From: Bacteroidota bacterium
GTDB taxonomy: Bacteria > Bacteroidota > Bacteroidia > Chitinophagales > Chitinophagaceae
Assembly (NCBI GenBank): GCA_030831005.1
Contig: JAURLW010000083.1
Location: forward strand, 1-10,705
DNA length: 10,705 bases
Direction: 5' to 3'
The position numbers and the translations under genes are program-made. Below, in pieces: positions 1 through 6,561 of the stretch. The notes under the pieces are model-generated. The model saw only the letters and a list, made by a program, of their open reading frames with translations. It was not told where the DNA came from and made no database searches. The stretch's first letter is position 1. Each line of letters opens with the position of its first letter.

Positions 1-1
1 A

Positions 2-754
2 AATGCCTCTAACATTGAGAAAGATTGGAATTGGTTGGTAAAACACAATACCAAACAAGTAGAAATGCATAACATTTCAGATAAAACTGCTTTGCTTGCC
101 ATACAAGGTCCTAATGCAATTAAGTATGTTCAGCAATTAACCGATACCGACATTACTAATTTAAATTATTATACGTTCACAAGAGCAACCCTTGCAGGTG
201 TTGAGAATGTATTAATCAGTGCAACCGGTTATACGGGTAGTGGTGGTGTTGAAATTTATTTTGAAGATAAAAATAACGATGCGCAAACAGTTTGGGATGC
301 TTTATTTAAAGTAGGTGCGCCACATGGCATGCAAGCCATTGGTCTTGCTGCAAGAGATACGCTTCGCTTAGAAAAAGGTTATTGCCTGTATGGAAATGAC
401 ATTGACGATACCACTTCTCCATTAGAAGCTGGATTGGGATGGATTACTAAATTCACTAAAGAATTTACCGCAAAAGACATCATAGAAAAACAAAAAGAAG
501 CTGGCATTACTAGAAAATTAGTAGGCTTTGAAATGATTGACAGAGGTATCCCTCGTCATCATTATAGCATTCAAGATGCACAAGGAAACACTATAGGCCA
601 TGTTTGCTCTGGTACACAATCACCTAGTTTGCAAAAGGCAATCGGAATGGCTTATGTAAGCAAAGAATTTAGTGCAGAAGGCAGCGAAATCTATATTATG
701 ATTAGAGACAAAGCCATAAAAGCAAAAGTGGTTAAAATGCCATTCTTAGCTTAA
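2..754 (+). CDS. gcvT: Glycine cleavage system T protein (aminomethyltransferase), 5'-truncated by window edge
   Basis: This is the T protein of the glycine cleavage system. It takes the aminomethyl group from lipoyl-H protein, passes the methylene to tetrahydrofolate and releases ammonia in the cytosol. The reading frame is open from the first bases (frame starting at 2, beginning NASNIEKDW), so the gene begins outside the window. About 250 residues are visible, and with a usual length near 360 roughly 110 N-terminal residues are missing. Typical GcvT stretches are KGYCLYGNDID followed by TSPLEAGLGW, then a DRGIPRHHY segment and GTQSPSLQKAIGMAYV near the C-terminus. The TTG at 35 is an internal codon, not a start. 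The next gene starts 35 bases downstream and looks functionally unrelated. No lipoyl H-protein or P-protein gene is present here. The family assignment is firm. Confidence 0.95.
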   Translation, partial: NASNIEKDWNWLVKHNTKQVEMHNISDKTALLAIQGPNAIKYVQQLTDTDITNLNYYTFTRATLAGVENVLISATGYTGSGGVEIYFEDKNNDAQTVWDALFKVGAPHGMQAIGLAARDTLRLEKGYCLYGNDIDDTTSPLEAGLGWITKFTKEFTAKDIIEKQKEAGITRKLVGFEMIDRGIPRHHYSIQDAQGNTIGHVCSGTQSPSLQKAIGMAYVSKEFSAEGSEIYIMIRDKAIKAKVVKMPFLA

Positions 755-789
755 TATTCTACTCAGACTTTTCTAAAGGCAATAGCAAC

Positions 790-2256
790 ATGAAAAAAAA
801 TACTCTTTATTTTTTACTTTGTACGCTGCCTTTATTTTTTTTGAATGTAAATACAACGCATAATTGGGGCGATGATTTTGCGCAGTACATTCATCAAGCG
901 CAATATTTTGCAAAAGATAATAATTACCTCCAATGGCATTTTGAATCCAACTCATTAGATCGCGAATACGCTCCACCATCATACCCAAATGGATTTCCAC
1001 TATTAATAAGTCCAATAATAAGCATTTGGGGATTTGCAGTAAAACCAATTCTTTTATCGATCACTACGCTACTCTTAGCATGGTTATGGGTCATCTTTAA
1101 ATTTTTAAACCGCTACACACATTCGTCAATTGCATTATGCATAACCTTGATATGCGCTTACCACCATTACCTAGTAGATTTTAAACAGTTTATATTGTCA
1201 GATATTCCATGTGCATTGTTTTGTAGTATCTATTTGTATCAACGCACAAAAGAAGATGTCAATAAGCAATCAATTATATGGGCGAGTTTGGCTTTAGGAC
1301 TAGCATTTATAATACGCAGTCAAGCCATTGTATTCTTGGGCGCTGAGGCATTGTTTTTTATAAGCCAATACTTAAAAAACAAACAAACATTTTCATTTAA
1401 ACATGCACTTTTAAATCCTTTTGTCATAGGTATTACCTGTCTACTTTTTTATTTAATTTCCAATAGTGTTGGTCCTCAACACACCCTATCATCCCTTGGA
1501 TTTTACAAACAACTCTATACGCAAACGCAACATACCTGGACCTTTATTATTGTAGATAATATTATTTATTTGGGTACATTATTACCTAGTTTTTTCTCCG
1601 GTTGGGCTTTTGATCAACATTTACAACTTCTTTATACCTTAATTGGTACAGCATTATTAGGCGTGAGTCTCTTTGGTTTTATTAAAAGCTGGAAAGCATC
1701 TCTGCTAGATTGGGGATTTATTTGCATGCTTATATTGGTGCTTATAACCCCTGTACATCAGGGATTACGTTATCTATTCCCGATGTGGTTGCCGATGCTT
1801 TATTATTTACTGAAAGGGTTTCAAGCAATTAAAATAACATTCTGTCTTTCTTTACTAAATAAAAAAATGGCTATCGTTGCGTGTGTTTTATTTATTGCGA
1901 TGCAATATGATACTATCGAAGGGGCAACGCATAATAACGATATGGGTTGGTCGCCATATGCTAAAAACGACTTACAGGCACTTAATTTTATCAAAACTAC
2001 AATACCTGACACTAGTCTTATTTTATTTAGTAAACCGAGAGCACTCAGTCTTTATACTGGAAAACGAACGAGTTTATTAGCAGAACAAAGCAGCCTATCA
2101 GAAAATTACAACTATTTCAAATCTAATCCCTCTTATTTTGTGTTAGTAAGAAAAGAATTGACAAGTCCCTATTACATCAATTTTGTAAATCAATATAAAG
2201 GCTCTAAAGACAGTGTTCAAATAAATAATTTCTTTACCCTCTACCATTTATATTAA
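790..2256 (+). CDS. Multi-pass membrane protein, GT-C-type glycosyltransferase (GT39/ArnT-like)
   Basis: This 488-residue protein is very hydrophobic, with about ten to twelve likely membrane helices between residues 5 and 375 and a soluble C-terminal tail of about 110 residues. After the first helix there is an acidic pair in NWGDDFAQY (Asp28, Asp29). That is the position where GT-C enzymes carry a catalytic or metal-binding Asp in the first periplasmic loop. Other GT-C-like marks are SDIP (137-140), an RSQ turn after a helix (176-178) and RYLFPMWLP (327-335) before a late helix. Such enzymes use polyprenyl-phosphate-linked sugars to glycosylate lipids, proteins or polysaccharides on the outer face of the inner membrane. 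The acceptor cannot be inferred. No other envelope-sugar genes are adjacent, and the neighbours gcvT and pyrH give no hint. The ATG at 790 directly precedes the first helix. The fold class is reasonably sure; the substrate is unknown. Confidence 0.72.
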   Translation: MKKNTLYFLLCTLPLFFLNVNTTHNWGDDFAQYIHQAQYFAKDNNYLQWHFESNSLDREYAPPSYPNGFPLLISPIISIWGFAVKPILLSITTLLLAWLWVIFKFLNRYTHSSIALCITLICAYHHYLVDFKQFILSDIPCALFCSIYLYQRTKEDVNKQSIIWASLALGLAFIIRSQAIVFLGAEALFFISQYLKNKQTFSFKHALLNPFVIGITCLLFYLISNSVGPQHTLSSLGFYKQLYTQTQHTWTFIIVDNIIYLGTLLPSFFSGWAFDQHLQLLYTLIGTALLGVSLFGFIKSWKASLLDWGFICMLILVLITPVHQGLRYLFPMWLPMLYYLLKGFQAIKITFCLSLLNKKMAIVACVLFIAMQYDTIEGATHNNDMGWSPYAKNDLQALNFIKTTIPDTSLILFSKPRALSLYTGKRTSLLAEQSSLSENYNYFKSNPSYFVLVRKELTSPYYINFVNQYKGSKDSVQINNFFTLYHLY

Positions 2257-2274
2257 TTGTCCTAAATATTTTTC

Positions 2275-2282
2275 TTATTTTG
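2275..2282 (+). promoter_or_regulatory. Weak candidate -7 box for pyrH
   Basis: TTATTTTG differs from the Bacteroidota -7 consensus TAnnTTTG at one base and lies 17 bases before the pyrH ATG. A TTG at 2257-2259 could be the -33 element, but the 15-base gap is short. The site lies in the 43-base gap after the glycosyltransferase gene. This is consensus matching only, so weak support. Confidence 0.3.
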
Positions 2283-2299
2283 CAAAAAAGCAAGTCCCT

Positions 2300-3010
2300 A
2301 TGCTACCTAAGTACAACAGAATTTTATTAAAACTATCAGGAGAATCCTTAATGGGAGATCGCAATTTTGGATTAGATCCAAAAATGTTAGAACTCTATGC
2401 TAAAGACATTAAAACAATTACAGACATCGGTGTGCAAGTAGCTATCGTTATTGGAGGTGGTAATATTTACAGAGGCATGAATGAAGCAGAAACAGGTATT
2501 GAGCGTGCACAAGGCGATTATATGGGCATGTTAGCTACCGTGATTAATGGTATGGCTTTGCAGGCATCATTAGAAAAAGCTGGTGTTAAAACCCGCTTAC
2601 AAAGTGCTATTAAAATGGAGCAAATTGCTGAGCCTTATATTCGTAGAAGAGCCATTAGACATCTAGAAAAAGGCAGAGTAGTTATTTTTGGTGCTGGTAC
2701 GGGCAATCCCTATTTTACAACAGATACTGCTGGTTCACTAAGAGCAATAGAAATTAATGCTGATGTTATCTTAAAAGGTACACGTGTTGATGGCATCTAC
2801 AGCGAAGATCCAGAGAAGAACCCAAATGCAACTAAGTATACCCAATTAAGTTTCCAAGAAGTAATCAGTAAAGAGCTTAAAGTTATGGATATGACGGCCT
2901 TTACTCTTTGTCAAGAGAATAAACTACCTATTATAGTTTTTGATATGAATCAAGCAGGTAATTTACTCGATGTGGTTACCGGCAAAGCAATTGGCACTAT
3001 CGTTCAATAA
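2300..3010 (+). CDS. pyrH: UMP kinase
   Basis: This is uridylate kinase, which phosphorylates UMP to UDP with ATP. It is an essential cytosolic step of pyrimidine nucleotide synthesis and acts as a hexamer of the amino-acid-kinase fold. The 236-residue length is typical. Visible motifs are the N-terminal KLSGES (11-16), the glycine-rich IGGGNIYRG (51-59), EPYIRRRAIRHL (111-122), the GTGNPYFTTDTA segment (133-144) and VDGIYSEDP (163-171), which is characteristic of bacterial PyrH. The ATG at 2300 gives the usual short lead before KLSG. In many bacteria frr (ribosome recycling factor) follows pyrH. Here it does not, because a strong terminator begins 21 bases after the stop, so pyrH ends its transcription unit. 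Confidence 0.97.
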   Translation: MLPKYNRILLKLSGESLMGDRNFGLDPKMLELYAKDIKTITDIGVQVAIVIGGGNIYRGMNEAETGIERAQGDYMGMLATVINGMALQASLEKAGVKTRLQSAIKMEQIAEPYIRRRAIRHLEKGRVVIFGAGTGNPYFTTDTAGSLRAIEINADVILKGTRVDGIYSEDPEKNPNATKYTQLSFQEVISKELKVMDMTAFTLCQENKLPIIVFDMNQAGNLLDVVTGKAIGTIVQ

Positions 3011-3031
3011 AGAAATTGTCCAAATAAAAGG

Positions 3032-3067
3032 AAAGCGAACTAATCTCAACAATTTAGTTCGCTTTTT
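3032..3067 (+). terminator. Intrinsic terminator after pyrH
   Basis: AAAGCGAACTAA (3032-3043) pairs perfectly with TTAGTTCGCTTT (3054-3065) around a 10-base loop and is followed by two more T residues. A 12-bp stem with a T-rich 3' flank just after the pyrH stop is a standard rho-independent terminator. It separates pyrH from the carotenoid-associated genes. Confidence 0.88.
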
Positions 3068-3090
3068 GTTATTAGCGAAATGGACGGAGT

Positions 3091-3549
3091 ATGGCAATAT
3101 ATAAAATGATAAGAAAGCAAGTCATTCCTGCAGATATAGCAACCTTGTGGGATTTCTTTAAAGATCCTTCCAACTTGACTGCGATCACGCCATCTTATAT
3201 GAATTTTGTGATTAAAACCATGGATACAAGTGATGATATCTATGCTGGACAAATGATTACCTATAGTGTGGCACCAATTGCCAAAATACCCTTGTTTTGG
3301 ATGACCGAAATTACAGCAGTAGAAAAACATCGATATTTTATCGATGAACAACGCAGAGGACCCTACAAAATGTGGCATCATCAACATCATTTCACCGCTA
3401 CCGAAAAAGGAGTAGAAATGACGGATATTGTCCATTATGAATTACCCTTAGGTATATTAGGTCAAATTGCCCATTGGTTATTTGTAAAACGACAACTAAA
3501 TCAAATTTTCGATTATCGATATCATAAAATTGAAGCTCTATTTAATTAA
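3091..3549 (+). CDS. SRPBCC (START/polyketide-cyclase-like) ligand-binding protein
   Basis: This 152-residue protein has the pattern of SRPBCC small-molecule-binding proteins. It starts with a beta strand (MAIYKMIRKQVIPA), then a helix with WDFFKDPSNLTAITP (20-34), a series of strands, GPYKMWHHQHHF (90-101), VEMTDIVHYELPLG (108-121) and a long C-terminal helix with FVKRQLNQIFDYR. The central segment is typical of the subfamily often annotated as ligand-binding SRPBCC proteins in Bacteroidota. The fold makes a deep hydrophobic pocket, but the ligand cannot be read from sequence. The ATG at 3091 is preferred because its first residues form the expected first strand, and a purine-rich GGACGGAG sits just upstream. 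A later ATG at 3106 is possible. It lies 24 bases before the merR-type gene and probably belongs with the carotenoid module; a role in handling an isoprenoid is inference only. Confidence 0.8.
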   Translation: MAIYKMIRKQVIPADIATLWDFFKDPSNLTAITPSYMNFVIKTMDTSDDIYAGQMITYSVAPIAKIPLFWMTEITAVEKHRYFIDEQRRGPYKMWHHQHHFTATEKGVEMTDIVHYELPLGILGQIAHWLFVKRQLNQIFDYRYHKIEALFN

Positions 3550-3573
3550 CAAGATGCCTGTTAGAAGGATAAA

Positions 3574-4497
3574 ATGAAGCATATGGAAGCAACTACAGAA
3601 TTAGAATTAGCGCAAAATAAATTTAGTATCCGTGATTTAGAAAATCTCACGGGTATAAAAGCACATACCCTTAGAATATGGGAACAACGCTATCAGATTA
3701 TAGTGCCTAAACGTACTGCAACCAACATTCGCTATTACGATGCTACTGATTTGAAATTAGCCTTGCAGATTTCTATGCTGAATAATTATGGCTATAAAAT
3801 TTCTAAGATTAAGAGTATGACCGAAGAGAATATAAGCTCTCTTCTTAGTAAAATCAATGACCCCAAATTCAAACTGGAAGCTATTGTAAATGAACTCATC
3901 AGTTATACGATCGATTTAGATACGGTGGCTATTGAAAAAACAATTCAATCCTTTATTGACAAGAATGGCATCCCGCAATTAATAGAAGAATTATTATTTC
4001 ATTTCCTTGAGAAAATAGGGATTATGTGGATGACTAATCGATTAAATCCTGCACAAGAACATTTAACCTCGAATATCATAACCAGAAAAATAGCCGTAGC
4101 ATACGAACAACTTTCAACTCCAGTAAGCAAAGACTCAAAAGTGCTATTATTTTTGCCGGAAGGCGAAATTCATGATCTTGCCTTGTTATATGTTCAATAT
4201 TTATTGAAAGCACAAGGTGTAGAAACAATATACTTAGGTGCCAATACACCTATAAAAGATGCTATATACGTGTGCCAAGTTAAAGCACCGACCCATGTTT
4301 ATATTCACCTCACATCAGTTACCGACTCCTTTGACGTTAAACGATTTATTGAAATCACTCACAAATCCTTCCCAAATGCTCAGGTGCTAGTATCTGGCAG
4401 TTTGTTGAAGGGAAAGAAGCTAAAGTTATACAAAAATATTCAATATCTTTTTAGCCTAAGTGACGTAAAATCAGTCATTTATAACAATATAGCCTAA
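3574..4497 (+). CDS. MerR-family regulator with cobalamin-binding domain, CarH/LitR-like (putative B12 photoreceptor)
   Basis: The 307-residue regulator has an N-terminal MerR winged helix (about 17-85; FSIRDLENLTGIKAHTLRIW, then EQRY and NIRYYDATDL). A helical cap domain follows (about 95-180), then a Rossmann-like B12-binding domain (about 188-305; KVLLFLPEGEIHDLALLYVQ). The residues that bind and sense adenosylcobalamin in CarH are present: Trp152, then nine residues, then Glu162-His163 (the W-x9-E-H motif), and Glu198-x-His200-Asp201, where His200 would be the lower axial cobalt ligand. In known CarH proteins, dark AdoCbl-bound tetramers repress carotenoid genes and light breaks the Co-C bond and releases DNA. 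Light sensing here is inferred from these residues. The start is ATG 3574; ATG 3583 is also possible. The downstream gap carries a repeated operator-like structure, and the sigma factor, crtI and crtB genes follow. Confidence 0.9.
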   Translation: MKHMEATTELELAQNKFSIRDLENLTGIKAHTLRIWEQRYQIIVPKRTATNIRYYDATDLKLALQISMLNNYGYKISKIKSMTEENISSLLSKINDPKFKLEAIVNELISYTIDLDTVAIEKTIQSFIDKNGIPQLIEELLFHFLEKIGIMWMTNRLNPAQEHLTSNIITRKIAVAYEQLSTPVSKDSKVLLFLPEGEIHDLALLYVQYLLKAQGVETIYLGANTPIKDAIYVCQVKAPTHVYIHLTSVTDSFDVKRFIEITHKSFPNAQVLVSGSLLKGKKLKLYKNIQYLFSLSDVKSVIYNNIA

Positions 4498-4498
4498 T

Positions 4499-4534
4499 CT
4501 TGTTTAACTTTTATATATAAAAGTATAAACAAAA
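4499..4534 (+). promoter_or_regulatory. Operator-like inverted repeat, unit 1
   Basis: This unit begins CTTGTTTAA and ends TAAACAAAA, two inverted half-sites whose G and C lie 28 bases apart (4502 and 4530). The centre, ACTTTTATATATAAAAGT (4507-4524), is an 18-bp perfect palindrome. It lies between the cobalamin-type MerR gene and the sigma gene and matches unit 2 at 28 of 36 positions without gaps. It is probably a binding site for the adjacent MerR protein. The palindrome could alternatively act as a weak hairpin, but it has almost no G or C and no T run. Confidence 0.65.
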
Positions 4535-4555
4535 TCTATGTTATTTATTCAAAAT

Positions 4556-4591
4556 TTTGTTTAAGTTTGCTTTATAAAAAATTAAACAAAA
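4556..4591 (+). promoter_or_regulatory. Operator-like inverted repeat, unit 2, overlapping sigma-factor start
   Basis: This is a second copy of the unit at 4499-4534, exactly 57 bp downstream. An exact 10-bp inverted repeat frames it: TTTTGTTTAA (4555-4564) and TTAAACAAAA (4582-4591). The last A is the first base of the sigma-factor ATG. The centre is not palindromic, unlike unit 1. It contains the candidate -7 box TAAGTTTG, so a bound regulator would cover the promoter and start codon. That layout suits repression. Confidence 0.65.
4562..4569 (+). promoter_or_regulatory. Candidate Bacteroidota -7 promoter box for the sigma/crtI/crtB/idi operon
   Basis: TAAGTTTG is an exact match to TAnnTTTG, the -7 consensus of the Bacteroidota primary sigma factor. 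Transcription would begin a few bases downstream and leave a leader of under 20 bases before ATG 4591. Upstream, TATG at 4537-4540 is a 3-of-4 match to the -33 TTTG at 21-base spacing, so the -33 element is weak. A weak promoter inside an operator suits a regulated gene. Confidence 0.5.
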
Positions 4592-5088
4592 TGACGAGTA
4601 CTGATTTTAATACGGTTATTCAATACCATACGGACTTTTTAAGACCTTTTGCTGTATCTTTAACACACAATAGTGAAGATGCTAAAGATCTTTTTCAAGA
4701 AACGCTCTTAAGAGCTCTCCTTTATAGAGACAAATATCAGTTCGGAACTAATTTGAAAGCATGGTTGTACACCATCATGCGTAATATTTTCATCAATAAT
4801 TACAGAAAGAATAAACGATTTACAAAAGTAAGTAGCGAGGCGCCTTCAGATTTACAACAATACGAAACCGGTAAAGCAGCATACAACGAAGGATGGAACC
4901 AAATGCGCATGCAAGAAATCAAAAAAGCAATTGACGCTTTACCTAAGCCTTTACAATTTTCTTTTGAACTATATTATGCAGGATATAAATACCAAGAGAT
5001 TGCAGACATTACAAAAGAACCAATAGGAACCATTAAAAGTAGAATACACTTTGCAAGAAAAACACTCGTAACACAATTAGAAAGATAA
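4591..5088 (+). CDS. ECF-type RNA polymerase sigma factor
   Basis: This 165-residue protein has the two conserved sigma-70 regions of ECF factors. Region 2 is at about 12-75, including the core-binding and -10-recognition stretch EDAKDLFQETLLRAL and the GTNLKAWLYTIMRNIFIN helix. Region 4 is at about 105-160, with an HTH around YKYQEIADITKEPIGTIKSRI. No extra C-terminal domain is present. Upstream TTG codons in frame (4567) would add eight residues, but these fall inside the operator-like repeat. The ATG at 4591 matches where such proteins normally begin. No anti-sigma or FecR-like gene is nearby, so control is probably through the repeated operator upstream and the MerR neighbour. The stop lies three bases before the crtI start and in the same frame. 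Its targets are likely to include carotenoid genes, by context only. Confidence 0.93.
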   Translation: MTSTDFNTVIQYHTDFLRPFAVSLTHNSEDAKDLFQETLLRALLYRDKYQFGTNLKAWLYTIMRNIFINNYRKNKRFTKVSSEAPSDLQQYETGKAAYNEGWNQMRMQEIKKAIDALPKPLQFSFELYYAGYKYQEIADITKEPIGTIKSRIHFARKTLVTQLER

Positions 5089-5091
5089 GAT

Positions 5092-6561
5092 TTGAAGCAC
5101 ATTACAATTATAGGAAGTGGGTTTGCAGGCCTTTCTGCAGCAGCATATATGGCTAAGGAAGGCCATCAAGTTACTGTCATAGAAAAAAACGAACAAGCAG
5201 GTGGCAGAGCACGTAGTTTTGAGTCAGCTGGATTTACCTTTGATATGGGACCAAGCTGGTATTGGATGCCTGATATATTTGAATCCTTTTTTAAAGATTT
5301 TGGCAAACAGCCCAACGACTTTTATCAACTTATACGACTCGATCCTTCCTACCAAGTATTATGGGAAGATTTACAATTGCCCTTACCAGCAAACTTTACG
5401 GAGTTAAAAGCAGTTTTCGAATCTTTAGAAAAAGGTGCAGGCAATCAATTAGAATTATTTTTAAAAGAGGCTGCTTATAAATATGAAGTAGGGATTCACA
5501 AGTTTGTAGAAAAGCCAGGCTTATCAATAACAGAATTTTTTACTTTAGATGTTGCCAAATCCGTTTTTAAAATAGATTTATTGACCTCCATACACACCCA
5601 CGTAAGAAAATATTTCAGCAACCCTAAGTTGATTCAAATAGCAGAATTCCCAATCTTATTTCTTGGAGCACTTCCTAAAAATACACCTGCACTCTACAGT
5701 CTTATGAACTATGCAGATATGAAATTAGGTACATGGTATCCCATGGGTGGCATGACGGAGCTAGTTAAAGGGATGCAACAACTGGCGATGAATTTAGGCG
5801 TACAATTTAAATTTAATGAATCTGTACTATCCTTCGAATACCAAAATAAATCGATCAGTAAGATCAGAACCGATAAAAACACATACCCTACAGATGCTGT
5901 TATTGCAGCTTGCGATTATCATCATATAGAAACGGCAGTATTAGCATCAACTTACAGAAATTATACTGACGACTATTGGGAGAAAAGAAAGATGGCTCCG
6001 TCAAGTATATTAATGTATTTAGGCATTAATAAAAAATTAAAAAACATCCTACATCATAATCTTCTTTTTGATGCTCCATTTGATCAACACGCACAAGAAC
6101 TATATACTCAGCCTCAGTGGCCAAGTGATCCCTTGATGTATGTAAACTGCACTTCTGCAAGCGATCCTAGTGTTGCTCCAGAAGGAAATGAAAATCTTAT
6201 GGTACTGATTCCTACAGCTCCAGGATTAATAGATACAGAAGAAATTAAAGAAGCTTATTTCAAGAAAGCAATGGCCAAACTAGAAAAACATTTTGGAGAA
6301 GATATTGAAAGCCATATTGTTTATAAACGCATCTACGCTGCCAAAAACTTTATAGCCGATTATCATGCATTTAAAGGAAATGCCTATGGCCTTGCTAATA
6401 CCTTAGACCAAACAGCCATATTAAAACCATCAATTAAAAATAAACATCTCCATAATTTAATTTATGCGGGCCAATTAACAGTACCTGGCCCAGGTGTGCC
6501 ACCAGCAATTATCTCCGGAAAATTAGCTGCTCAATTAACGCTTAAAAACTTAAACAATTGA
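5092..6561 (+). CDS. crtI: Phytoene desaturase (CrtI-type carotenoid desaturase)
   Basis: CrtI is an FAD-dependent, membrane-associated enzyme that introduces double bonds into phytoene on the way to lycopene. The 489-residue product has the N-terminal dinucleotide-binding fold (IIGSGFAGLSAA, GxGxxG at 8-13, Glu31 at the end of strand 2), GGRARSFESAGFTFDMGPSW (38-57) and the C-terminal FAD/carotenoid signature YAGQLTVPGPGVPPAIISGK (about 458-477). The start must be TTG at 5092. The in-frame codon two upstream is the sigma-factor TAA, and the next Met is residue 20, beyond the FAD motif. It overlaps crtB by four bases (TTGA), which indicates coupled translation. A related desaturase such as CrtD or CrtN cannot be excluded from sequence alone, but pairing with crtB favours CrtI. 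Confidence 0.94.
   Translation: MKHITIIGSGFAGLSAAAYMAKEGHQVTVIEKNEQAGGRARSFESAGFTFDMGPSWYWMPDIFESFFKDFGKQPNDFYQLIRLDPSYQVLWEDLQLPLPANFTELKAVFESLEKGAGNQLELFLKEAAYKYEVGIHKFVEKPGLSITEFFTLDVAKSVFKIDLLTSIHTHVRKYFSNPKLIQIAEFPILFLGALPKNTPALYSLMNYADMKLGTWYPMGGMTELVKGMQQLAMNLGVQFKFNESVLSFEYQNKSISKIRTDKNTYPTDAVIAACDYHHIETAVLASTYRNYTDDYWEKRKMAPSSILMYLGINKKLKNILHHNLLFDAPFDQHAQELYTQPQWPSDPLMYVNCTSASDPSVAPEGNENLMVLIPTAPGLIDTEEIKEAYFKKAMAKLEKHFGEDIESHIVYKRIYAAKNFIADYHAFKGNAYGLANTLDQTAILKPSIKNKHLHNLIYAGQLTVPGPGVPPAIISGKLAAQLTLKNLNN

Noticed and set aside
773..1048. Open frame of 91 codons on the minus strand
   Set aside because: It is antisense to the first part of the glycosyltransferase gene, has no recognisable domain and no promoter, and its composition follows from the coding strand.
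3046..3435. Open frame of 129 codons on the minus strand
   Set aside because: It lies opposite the SRPBCC gene, which has clear family features, and would start within that gene and end in the pyrH terminator.
4567..4590. Upstream TTG start for the sigma factor
   Set aside because: It adds eight basic residues not typical of the family and lies inside the repeated operator and the candidate -7 box; ATG 4591 fits better.
6550..6557. TTAAACAA half-site just before crtB
   Set aside because: A single half-site inside the crtI 3' end. Similar chance matches occur in AT-rich coding sequence, for example at 7563-7571 in idi. Only the spaced array at 4499-4591 is persuasive.
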